Shown one piece after another: positions 36,501 through 48,500 of a DNA stretch of 64,000 bases. Numbering within the stretch: the first letter of the stretch is position 1; every line of letters begins with the position of its first letter. A program made the translations under genes and the position numbers. Under the pieces are notes generated by a model that searched no databases, was not told the origin of the DNA, and saw only the letters and a list, made by a program, of their open reading frames with translations. Source of the DNA: Marchantia polymorpha subsp. ruderalis (lineage: Eukaryota > Streptophyta > Marchantiopsida > Marchantiales > Marchantiaceae); NCBI GenBank assembly GCA_037833965.1, contig AP031354.1, positions 15,664,001-15,728,000 on the forward strand. Direction: 5' to 3'.

Positions 36501-39500
36501 CAGTGGCCCCAGCACGAGCATCAGCAAGTCTCCCAAGGTGTGCTCCTTTTCCTCTCATTCTCGCCCACCCCAACTCATGTTTCGCTCTTAACTTTTTGCT
36601 GTGCGACATACGCATCCCTTCCCGACCTCTCGACCTGCAAGTTGATTTCTGTTAAGAATGATGAATTACGATCTTAGTCGTACGATTTTGGATCCCCTTG
36701 ACCTTCCCCACTAACTCGCTAGTCTGTTAGATTTGACTTCCTGAAGCCGTTGAGCTGTCTCCTATCGCCGAAGTATTGTCCTGATTAGTTCCAGACCGGG
36801 ACGTGTCTGAGTGCGTCCTACCGATATTGTTGTTTACGGATAAGACTCCTACGGTCACAAGCGAACGAAAACCCCTCGGTTGGTAAACTGAGGCAATTGA
36901 TCGTTGTGCGGGATCTGAGATCTAGAGACGCTCGTAAGTGGGGCTGGGGCTGGGGCTGGTAGTTTTCCCATCGCCAGTACTAATTGTTGTTCCCATCACG
37001 TAACTGGAGTTTGAGCTGGGACGAGAGACCCCCAACATTCGGTAGTACTTTTTCCGTTTGAGGTACTGGATAATGATCTCACATGGTGCGTACTAATCTT
37101 CCGTACCTCTGTCACAAAGGGATGAGATCTTTATTCGCTGATGGCAACTGGTCCAATATCTCATGTCGGATGTTTGCCCAAGTCCGATGTTTCCATCGTG
37201 GTGGGGTGGTTGTGCATCACAACCGGAACAGTAGTTTCGTTTCACCTCGGGGCTAGTACAGACCTTGAAGGTGAAATTGTCACCGGTCGACTACTGGGTT
37301 TCGTCTAAGACGGACGGGAGGGTTGGATTCGTGGACTCGAGGACTCGAGTAGTGTTTGCAGTTTTGTGTCGTCTAAAGAATTTGACCCGCGATTTTGTGA
37401 CTCGATTCACAAGCTCATCGCTGTAGTGATGCATACGATGCTCAGTAGTCCACGTGATTAGCGAGAGCAATCGCTTCTCTGAGCTGGGTAGCATTTCTCA
37501 CGGAGTGCTGCTGCGTTGGGGGAAAACGGCGAGACGCTGCGGAATCGATATAACCAAGGTCCGTCTTGCGGTTGGAAATGCCGTCGGGCCTGACCAGTAC
37601 GCTACAATGTCCGGGCTCTATCCGGATATTATCAGTGCTGTTTCGTCCTACCCACTTGTCATTTTCCTTGCCGGATCTGTTTCGGATCTCACAGTCGGGC
37701 TCGTAACGATGAGAACGGCACTTGTATGGCGGCCCCCAGATTTCGAGCTTTTAGCCTCCAAGGACAGGCTCTGGGGCGTCCTTGGTCGCGATTTTCTTGA
37801 CGCGAGGAGGTCAATAAGAATTGCAGGCCAGCAGAATATACCGGATGCTGTTTTAGTCAAAGGTGTAGGGGGTAACCGCCGGATTAGCCACAGCACCGAG
37901 TGGGAGAGAAATATGGATGGTCACATGACCATTTGTCGCTCGGCTCCGGGGAAGAATCCGCTGGCTGCTTGTAGGCCGCTCGGAAGTCGCACCACAGTCA
38001 TGCGAAATTTGTCGCGTTAGGTGAGGAAGATGATCAGCCTGGAACCCGATTCAGGGACACACCTGAGGTAAGCTAGCATTTTTCGGGGGCCTGTGCGTTG
38101 GCCTGTACTGCGGGAGCGACGACTTCTGTATCGCTCGCAGTGGAGCGGATGGATCTGTGACTCTACCGCACCACGCCCTTCGATGACTGCTAGGATCGCG
38201 ATCATGTCAAATCGTGCGCTCCTCCACACCTCCCTTTGAGTCTTTTCCGGCTCCTTCCTGGAACACCTCCTCCTTCCTTGGCTTGAGCACGCAGCTGCTA
38301 ACCGCACCGAAGCCTCCCTTTCTCTCTCCTTAACATTCCCTTTCTCTCTCCTTAACATTCTGTCCAGAGGCCACTTTTCCAGCTAGCCATGTAACCATTC
38401 GTCGTTACAAGAAACCCAATCACAGGACAATCCAATCAGACTTGTAATCCGAAGCCCCTGGAACATGCACTTACTTTCGAAGACTCGCCAGCGCTTTCCG
38501 TTGCGCTCCACGACATTAAATCCGCGTTCTCTTCGCGTGTTGTGCATGGTCCCGAGTTTAGCCCGATCGTCGGATCAATAATGTATATTTACAGATCCTA
38601 TATCGATGTCAACGCATCGACATCGAAGGTGGTATGTGTCTCTTTCATTCCTTACGGATTGAATCCAACTGCTCTCCACCGTGGTGCTCTTGTGCATCTC
38701 ACCGTCTCAGTGATGCATCACCGAGAGTTTCAGTAATTTACAAGACGAAGTTGACTGCCGTCTTCCTCCCTCCGAGTCTAGGAAGGCAGATTTCTCAGAC
38801 CTTGTGCCAGTGGGATTAAATCTCAGGCCAAGTTCTAGCGTACGGGCTTGAAGTTGGACTGGTCCGTTGGGCCTAATTCGATAGAGGATCAGTTTCTTCA
38901 GACAACAACGACCTGGAAGAATTAAGCAGTTCTTTCAGAGGCCCACTGACCCCGCGCTTGAGCAGCAATAGGCCCAACGTGCGAGCGATCGGATTTCGCC
39001 TTCCTTCAGTGGGAAATCAGAGCGAGTAGATCGTCGCGTAACCGCGGCGCTTAAAATGCGGGCATGTGTTTCTACATGGATTACATGTTGAAATCGACGA
39101 TTCCAGATCGACAGCCTTGAAATAGAACGTGCCACACATATGGACTTTTTACTATATCGCATCTTAAAAATAGCCGATATCGGCTAGTAGTACCAAGGCT
39201 TTATCTGGTCAGAGGATGAGTTGGGAAATTATATACTCCAGCCGATCTCGCACATGCCATGGCCGTCAACATATCTGTCTTAACCGCCCACGTGTAGCTT
39301 ACGCAAACCTTTCAACTTCAATGGTCGAAACCGCAGCGCACCATGGAGCTTAGTGCCTCAAGTCGATGATCTTAGCCCCCGATATTAGGGGATGAGCTGC
39401 CCAGGTCAATATTAGAGTACCCAAAGGATTCTTCGAAAGAGTGGCCGTCCCCGGAGGCCATTGCACTAAGAGCCGTCGGGGTTTCGAATCGTAATGCCTT

Positions 39501-42500
39501 CAGTGTAAACAGTATTTTTTATGAACCATCTTCCTCTTGAGACGGCATTCAAGACAGCTACAGCAAACTCTCATATAAGAGTTTGCTGTCGCTGTCTACT
39601 AGGTCGAGTAGTAAACAATATTCTATCGGCTACATGAGGTGCTGAGGTGAGCCGTGCCTTGCAACGCGCAGCCAATGCTGGAAACCTCGGGGTTGAGAGT
39701 GTAGAGCCCACTTGGACAAAGGCATTACAAGGATCCGCGTGAATAGACTCGACTCGTAAAAGTTCAGTTCAGCTAAGATTGACTTTTGCAAGTTGTGTCT
39801 TCTAGTTGGGTACTGACGAGACACGAACCTTTCTTCGCCAGCTAATTTCTCTAGCGTAACCCGAGGCATTGTGTAGACACCGTGACGTGCGCGCGGGAAT
39901 ACATGTACCACTTTCTGTTATCACGTCGTGATTCAGCAGGCCATCTTCGTCATTCGATAGCATTTCGTGAGTGATTAGAATGGGATTTCCAGAGATAAGC
40001 TTTCGCCGATGTCGACGTACTACAGTCTTTCTAGGCGGTACCGATCAGAGTAAGCCATGAAAACAAGCCAACCGGATGTGGATCAAGAAGCACCAGGGAG
40101 TGACTTCTGCGCTCCTCAGAACCATGCAGGTTGGAAAATTCTTCCACAAATGTCGTGAAAGCAGCTGCATGTCTTCGTCTGGAGTGACTGTCGAGGGAAT
40201 GATGGATTTATCCATTAATATTTACGCTCACGTCCGTCCGCCCGTGGTCGAATTTCTCATTTTCGAGTCACGGGTTCCAAAACTTTGAACCTCTTGGAAT
40301 CAGCCTGTAGGGTGTCGTTTGCTCCGGAATTTAGCACGATTCTCCACCATTCAGACTCCTTTGCCCAGCTACATGCTCAGCAGAGCCGCCCCGGCCCTTT
40401 GCTATGGAGATTAGGAGCTCCATTTCCTTCAGGCTGCCGCGTCCGCTGTCGGGGTGGAAAATTTCATCTCCCGTCGGCGGGTCGTTCCCACGAGCAATAG
40501 CGGACCCGGACTCAAATATCGGCCAAGGGAGAAAGGGCGACGGGCGTAGGGTGGGGTCTGCAGGGCTCATGATGATATCTACTTCGGGTACAAATTATCC
40601 GGCCCCAGCGGGAATTTACGAATTTACCCTTTTGAGCAAGGCTGGAGACACATTTCTTTAATCATTGTCGACGGAGTCGAATCCGATGAGAGGAGAGGGC
40701 AGCCGAGCAACAGTGCCACTGCCCGCGCACCCGCCCGCCCGCCCGCCCCACTCCACTCACTCTGCAGCCGGTTCTTGAAATATTCGAAGCATTTCTGACG
40801 CGGCCCGGGTTCCAGCCAGCCGGGCCGCCCGGCCCCTGCTTGCTCTGCCCGGCCGTGCGCTACGATGCCCTCGGAGAAATGTCGAGGTGCGGGTCGGCAG
40901 TACACGCGGCCGTACGGGCCCGCTTTCAGGAGGCCCACTGGTGAGCATTCGATATGATATCGTGTCGTCCGCCATAATAAATGCTGACTTTCGGACCCGC
41001 TCCCCGGTTTCCTTCGGCATTGTATCGGGAGGGGGTGCGGATTAGAACCGGGGCGAGGTCGCGATAATCATTTTTTACCTTAACATCTGGAAAATGGGCC
41101 GTCCGTGATTGCGACTCGCTTGTCCACCATCGATTGTGCGTGTCAGCCTGCGGCGGCCGCCCCTTGCTTGGCCTCGCCTTCCTTAACCAGCACGGGTCGG
41201 GCAGGCCTGTGGTTACCGTTTTGCCGTTTTAAAATATCTACCGTGCATCACCGCACCATTTTACCATCGCCCCTAGCCCGCCGCCCTTGGTCGGACTTAC
41301 TTGACCTACATGCCTACGCTACCTACTTTTACCTCGCCACTGGGCCGGGCTTGGAGCCAACGGGAGTGGCCTGGCGTGTAAGGCACATCCTCTGCACCGG
41401 GTATTGGACGACTGGGCGGGGGGGAGGGCGGGGGGCATACCTTTTAGCGTTCGGGGCAGTCGGCGCGGATTCTTCCCGGCGAGGCGAGAGAGCAAGGCGG
41501 GCAGGTCCCACAGCCGTTAAAAGAATCGCCGGCCGGACCGGTGCCTTTCATGCTTGGCACGCGGGCACGCACGCACATACATCCCATCGCTGGCATCGTT
41601 GTGAATGGGCCGCTCCTTAAATTGTGTCTGTCTGTGTGGTGACTGTGGTCCTCGGCCCCTACCAGACATGCAATCTCCATGCCTATGGGCCCCCGTACCA
41701 TGCAAGATGACGTACGCCTTGTATGATGAGCACTGCATGCCATGGCGTAGCCGTAGAGGATGTGGTTGTTTAAGGAACCGTTGAAAGCAGGGGGAAAGAT
41801 AATGTCACGTGTGGGAGTTGGATTACGTGGTCGTCGGTGACAAGCTCCCCCCCTCCCCCATATCCTAGCCCAAAGTTATGCACGTTAGCTTTTCGCCCGT
41901 TCCCTCCCGCTCCTGTAGACTTGTAGCCTGGTTCCCTCTTCCCTGCCCGCGCGTACAGAGTGTCCCCCCGTCCCTCCATAATTGAGCACCTGGCACACAC
42001 GAAATGTAACCTTGCTGTGAATCGCTGGGCTGGGCTGGGCTCGAGCGCGAGAGACAAGAGTGTTGAGTTCGGGGGTGAGGGCAGGGCTCCTTTTCATCGG
42101 GAGGAGGACCGAGAAGTTCGAAGTTCAAAGTTATAATATATCTTTATAGAGCGTGATGTGGATTTCTGTCTCCAAGGAAGAACTTTTGGGGATTGTATAA
42201 GACGAGTGGCAGAAGCACGGTCAGGAAGGGCTGTGACTTATTGTGGGGTAGTGTTGATATTTATAGTCAATGAGTGCTGTCATTATGACTGAGAATGGTG
42301 TAAATGGGTCCTGGTGGGCTTCAATAGAGAATGGCCAAGCTCGCGCCCGATTGCTCACTCCCTCTACTCATTACCAGATACCACCGCCTCGCCTTCTTCT
42401 AGGCTTTAGCTATGTGGTCAAAGACAGTTCTTCTGCACAGTGAGCGCTGTGCAGTCCGGCCGGGCGGCCGTTCGTCTTGTCTGAGCTCCGAGCGAACGAT

Positions 42501-45500
42501 GATGTCAAGATGGATGGTGCGCATCCGGCTCGGTGAAGACGAGAACGAAGACGCTCCACTAAAGCTCTCCCCCAGATACAGCCTTCGGTCCATGATCCCA
42601 TTCTTCCACTCGATTTTCTCCTACCAACAAACCTATTTTGTATTTTGTTTGTTTGTTTGTTCGAAAGGACGTTCATTAAAGGTTTGCACAGTGTACATCA
42701 TTCGCTGTGGCGGTGCCGGATCGTGCTGGTGCCGCTGCGTCGAATGCTTCCACTTGTCCTCGTCACTAGCTGATGAGGCGACGCTCCGCTTCAGCTTCTT
42801 CTTCGAGAGGTGGCGGCACATCGCAATCCAGCCGAGCCAGCGGTGACTCATGATGCTAGTGCACTCAAATGCGCAAATAACTCAGATTTCGTCCATAGAG
42901 CGTGACCGATTCTGGCCACCTCCCACGTAACAGAAGTTATCGCATTGATCGGAGCCCCTCACATTGCTCGGCCAGGCGGTTCGAAGAGTATATTTTTCTT
43001 AGTTTATGCACGAGTCCAGACACTCTGATGCGTGCAACACCAAAGTCAAGTTGTTTCCTTCAAGACGAAGAGTGGATTTGGCCGGTGCCAAGTCCATTTT
43101 ACGTTCACCTGAGAGCGGTAGCTTTGTGAGGCCGGCACCTACCCACTCACTCATTCACGGAGATCCTGAGGTGTAAATTCACAAACCGATGGGCAGCGTG
43201 GCGCATTTTTGGCAACAAAATGTCCCACCACAGCGCAGGCCATATAGACGATAATTTAGGCGCAGTCAGAGTTCTGTGGGAAGTCCAATACCTTGTCGTG
43301 TCCGGTGGGCGCGGCAGGACGTTCGGTGTAACGGAGAGCGGGTGCCGTAAGTGCTTCTCCAGTCTTGATACACGTCGTGGATTGGGAGGGGAGTTCGTCA
43401 GGCCTTTACTACGGTTGGTCGTGGTTATAAATACCGACAATCATATACCGCTCGTAGCTTGAAGCAAGCTGATCATTAGTCCAGAATGATTTACTCCCGG
43501 GTCATACACCCTACGGCCGTGGCTATTCAGGAGATTCATTGCAGGAAAGGGGCCGGCCAGCTACCGTACGGGCAATTTATCCTCAGCAGCTACTGTATCT
43601 GAGTTCAGCTTTTAAGGCCCGCCCGAGGCCTCGACCATAAAAATTGCTGCCTCCCGGTCCCTTCTTCGGGCCAGCTTCCGGCAGCTGCGCGTGTGGGGCT
43701 TATTTCGTCTCTAGCACGAATTGAGCCGAACGGGTGTTGTCTGTTCTCGATCATACTTGAATACCTTAGCTGATTTGGCTGTGATCACAGCAAGTTGTAG
43801 TACTTGTAAAAAAAACAAGCTCTCTCGCGTCTCCGCCCGGAGCGTAAGAGGGCAGGGCCATTCTCGAGCTGGTCGAGAATTTTCCGTCTTCGTGCTGTGG
43901 AGGAGCGGTCTGAGAGAGAGAGAGAGAGCTACTGGCACATTTACAGTACGCAGCGTTTGGTTGTTAATTTGAACCACGAACTGCGTCCGAATGACTGACT
44001 GGCTGCCTGACTGAAAGATTGACTGGTCGACTGGGGGCGTCCAGGCTGTGCTGGACTACGTAGGGACTGGTAAAAGTCATTCTTGCAATGCAGTTGCCGT
44101 CCGGAAGATGCATGGGCGGGCAGATTCACAGGGTCGTAGTTGACTGTGAGAGGTGTTCTTACACGGGTCTCGTACCGATGACGCTAATAATTATATTGAT
44201 CGCTCGCTCACACAACGAGACGAACTGTTATACGGACTCGAATGTATGTGGCGTTCCTCTTGACGATCTAGAATATAGCTTCTGACGTTCACGGTCAACC
44301 CGGCTGGTTGCGAAATATTCACTCGTGTAATTGTAGTGTCATGGGTCTAGACTTCGTGGGCGAGCTCAACTTTCCTGGTCTTGATGTGGACCGAACCTTT
44401 TTGTATTGGAATTTCGCAATCAACCCCTGCATCCATCTGGGTTGAGTGACATCTGGTCTTCACAATCGTGTACTCATATTTGGACTGGTGCCGATTGTCG
44501 TAAGAAGTATGTAAATATACTTCTATGACAATCATCAACGGTCCAAATTATGTGTTGACCATCTTCTCTACATCCGGCCATATAAGTTAACAGAGTGCAC
44601 GAGCAATAATTAAGTTTGGAAGGGGTGTATTTTCTACCGGTGTATGACCTTCGGTTTTTAGATAGCAGTTATGATAGACTCTCACGTATCGAGATAATTC
44701 ACTAAGTGCATATATTTGAAACTTGTTTGGCCTTCTCGTTCAACAGGTAGGATATTTAAGATTGTTGTTCACGTACATGAAATTCAGCTATACTTCAGGG
44801 AGGCCGTCGAGGTGGAAATATAACGAGAGGTTCTGAGTTTATCGTGGTCGTTGACATGTATAGGGTGCCACTCCTGTCCAAAATGGTGTTGAAGCGGAAT
44901 CTCGACGCTCAGGAACACGGAAGTCAGGAGTGGCAACTCCAATGTCACAGTCACCGAGCACTAGATCAGGTTCAGGAAAAGGTCATGCGGTACAATCAAA
45001 CAAGGAGAGCAGCGAAACGGATGGCTCTGAGCCAGTTGTCCCGCTTCGAGCAACCCGGACACCAGCTCCAGAGGAGTTACGCTTGGAGATGGGGGAAGTG
45101 CCTGCACAGATTCCGAATGCCTTCGCACCTGGCAAACTTCCAACTCCAGCACAGGAAAATTCTGCCACCGCAGCTGCAGCTAAACCTCGTGCATCCAAGG
45201 CTCATGCGATTCCTGTCGCTGCTGGAAGGCTCGCTTCTACTGTGCCGACAAGTGATAGAGCACCTAAGGCTCCTTGGTATCCTCCTGCAGCAATGCTTCG
45301 TAGTGGGACCATTCCTCCCATAGTAGTCACAGAAGCCTCAGGGAGTACCATTCATGAAGTCACGAGTGGAGTACCGAAGAGTCCCGGTTCATCTGCAACA
45401 GCCGGAAACTTGATTGATACAGCCCGGATCGTGACAACAGCCGAGGCATCGATCTCTTCCAGGAAGAGTCCTCGGTCAGCTACAGCCAACTCGAACAAAG

Positions 45501-48500
45501 TTCAGAAAGCTACCAGATCGGTGGCACGAGAAACTCTACTTTCTACTGAAATCAATGACGAGGCGAAAACCAGTATGGTTGACCCCGGTACTAAAACGAA
45601 CTCACAGGTCGAGGTCCAAAGCCTGGCTGAGTGCAGGATATCTAAAGAGGTCGAGGACTATTCGCATCAGGTTGAGGCTGCTTTCGGAGGAAATAATAAA
45701 CAAAGTCTGCATACTCGTGGTGGATCTCGAGCTGCCTCCGTCGGGTCATTGCCTCAGTTTTCATCAGTACAGGCGAAGACGGATGCCGTTGCAGATAAAA
45801 TTTCTGCGACTGCACTCGTGGGCAAGTCAGAGGGAGAGCAGCGATCACTCTCAGATAAGGGTCGGAAGAGAGAAGAGAGAAGGGGATTAGTGATAGCTGA
45901 GGAGGAGAGTGCAACAGCTATCTCTAGTGAAAAGGATGTATCGAAGCAAGATCAAGATACAGATCTTTCGGCCAGATTGATTCAGGAAGGCTGCAGTACC
46001 GGGGTTTCGGGTGACACACTGATAGTAAATGTGGGAGCAGGAAACTCTATCGAACCGAAAGTTCCTAGGCTGAGAAAACGTGGTGAGTCGAAGGTAAAAT
46101 CCCAAACCTTGGCAGAGAAAGCTGTTGGCAAAGGAAAAAGAGCTCCGGTCGTGGATTCTGGTCAAGACGAGGACACTAACCTCAAGCGGGGATATCCAAA
46201 TGCCGATGTGAGCGAAGAAACTGCTGTTGTAGGAAACCAGCGAAAAGATGATAAACCGAAGCAAGAGAACCAGAAAAAGGACAAGAGGCGTCAAGCAGGG
46301 GTTACTGCTGTTGAGCAAGCGTTTAAATTCAGTACTGTTTCTGTTCAGCCAGCATTTCAGGAAATGGTTGTGAGAAGAATAGAAGGGGTAATGGGGCAAG
46401 AGAAAGCTTCTGAACATGTGGTTTCGAAGGTGGTGGGACAAGAGAAGGTAGTGGTCTTGACAAGTTCGAGTACCATTGAACTAGCATCTGCCATACGTGA
46501 GCAAGAGAATGGCAAGAAAGAGCGGTCGTTAGCTGAGGTACAAGCCAATTCGAATACTGAAAATGCAAGGCCAGAAGAAACCGTGAACAAAACGGCGCAA
46601 TTACTGTTAGGAAGGGATTCGGAAGTTAGCACTTCGTCTTCCCAGACGAAGGAAGTTAATTCTCTAGTGCAAGATTGCGGACGCACTGCGCCAGCCGTCG
46701 TGGAAGACGTGATCCAGGGCCAGTGTTCTCAAGACTGGCCTCTTGTTCCACCAAGACCACTTGGCCGGAAAAAACTGCCAATTAAATGCGCTGCTCGAAG
46801 TGTAGGTACAGCTAATGCTGTGGCATTAGCCGCAAAGCAGGCTTCAGGTGCCACTCGTCAAAATACACGGGGAACTAAATCAGTCAAGAAACCTGGATCA
46901 GAAATTGCAGAGAAAGGAAACCATCCGGTTGAAGTCCCTGCTGCCACTGTTCCCAAAACTCCCGTGAGTCGTAGTAGAGCTGCTCGGCAGTTGGCGAAGT
47001 CCCTTCCAAGTGGCAAAAAAGGTGCCCCTCAGATCGAAGTATCGACTGCTGAAGGCGAAAACAGTCGTCTTGCAAATGGAGTCGCTGATCCGAGTGCAAA
47101 AAAGAAAACAGACGTCGTTGGATCCACCTCCATCAATTCTGGCCAACAGGTACGGTCACCTGTCTCGCTTTCTTCTCTGATCCTCGTGCTTTGAAAGTTT
47201 CAGACGTCACTTGGTGAAGCCATAATTTGCCCATAATGAATGTGTAATCCTTCAAAGGTCGTGTTATTTCCCTACTTTTGAGTTCGATGCTACCTGTTAC
47301 CGAGCAGTTCGGAAGGTTAAGTATTTCCGTCGAAGATGATGTCATCAGCATAACAATGCGTAATTGCAGGCACTGCTGTCGCCATCCTCAAGCTGGGTCA
47401 AAAGTCCTGCCGTAGGACAGACAAGTATGACTATCGATCCGGAAATAGTTCCTTCTTCTCCATGGAATCGTGCGACCGAACCTTCTGAAATTCCCAGGAC
47501 TGAAGTCATGGCAGATGATCGAAGGACTGTTTCTCGTGAGGAAAGTTGTGGTGCACCTGACAGGCCCCAGTCTGAAGAGCTACACTGTACAGAAACTCTG
47601 TTTAGCGCCTCTCAAACCAACACTGAGCCGAATGCACAGGAAAAGACGTCACGTGGAGCCATCTCAGATAAATTAGTGGATACGGGACCAAGATATGCAG
47701 AGGTGCCGAACGATACTGAATGTGGAAAGAACTCTCACGATGATTTAGATGCATCGGTCGTTCAAGTGGCAGTTTCCCAGCTAGATAGTTGCTTCTCTAC
47801 AGGTAAGAGTCCTGATGAAGGACGCCTTGGAGGGACTACTCCTTCGAGTGATTTTCCAGGAGTGAATGATAAAGATTCAAGAGAAAATAGCAAGGAACAG
47901 GGAGCTCCTGGAGATTCCGTTCCAGCGGCCGCAAGCCTTACTGTTGGATTGCCTAGTAGAACTGTCTTGACGCCTGCGAAGGTGGTAATCGCTACCCTAC
48001 AAGGCAAGCCCGATACAGCAGGTTCATTTCAGACTCTGGAAGCAGGGCTTGCGACATTCACAAGTAGCATGGAAAACGCAGTTCGGTTGGCTGCTTTGAC
48101 TACGAAAGTTGCATCGACCTCAGCCAGTATGAATACTCAGCTGAGCCCAGCTCGTCAGAACAGCTCCAATCCTGCTGTTGGGATGATCCGATCTACTCCT
48201 TCCTATCGGCTGAACACTACTGCTATCGAGGGGGGCGGCTCTCAAGCAGTTATTGTTCGAACGGGCACGTCGACAGCAACTGCACCTCCAACTAGTTTCA
48301 CGAGTTTGTTGCAGTCTACCACCCTCCCGCCTCAGAGCTCTGCGGCGTTATCACTAGCAATGCAAGGTACAAGGCCATTGCAAGAGGCGTGCGCAGATCA
48401 GACTGAACTGTCAAGAGCAGTTGGAACATCATCTCGAGATCCGATGGATACTTCGAAAAGAACTTCTGAAGGACTCAATTGGGCTGCAGAGAAACAAGGA

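Larger units (their letters stand above)
36538..44863 (+). other. 8.3-kb intron of the HAP8-like gene
   Basis: The donor is AAG/GTGTGC after residue 667 and the acceptor TGTATAG/GGT at 44863, both phase 0. The acceptor could instead be the CAG at 44926, also phase 0, which would remove 21 residues. The intron holds a conspicuously GC-rich part at about 40380-43700, G-run motifs, a 20-bp-stem hairpin at 39552-39597, and GA- and GACT-rich simple repeats at about 43912-44030. ORFs inside, including a 188-codon one at 37454-38020, have no recognisable domain. Confidence 0.6.

Noticed and set aside
37454..38020. 188-codon plus-strand ORF inside the giant intron
   Set aside because: Considered as a nested gene. 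No domain recognised and the start is not ATG. Left as an unproven ORF.
41105..42097. Several ORFs of 70-171 codons in the GC-rich intron segment
   Set aside because: High GC removes stop codons from all frames. Overlapping frames on both strands and biased composition point to chance.
44930..44932. GTG as start of a separate 754-codon protein
   Set aside because: Not ATG, and the frame is open back to an acceptor at 44863 that continues exon 2 in phase 0.
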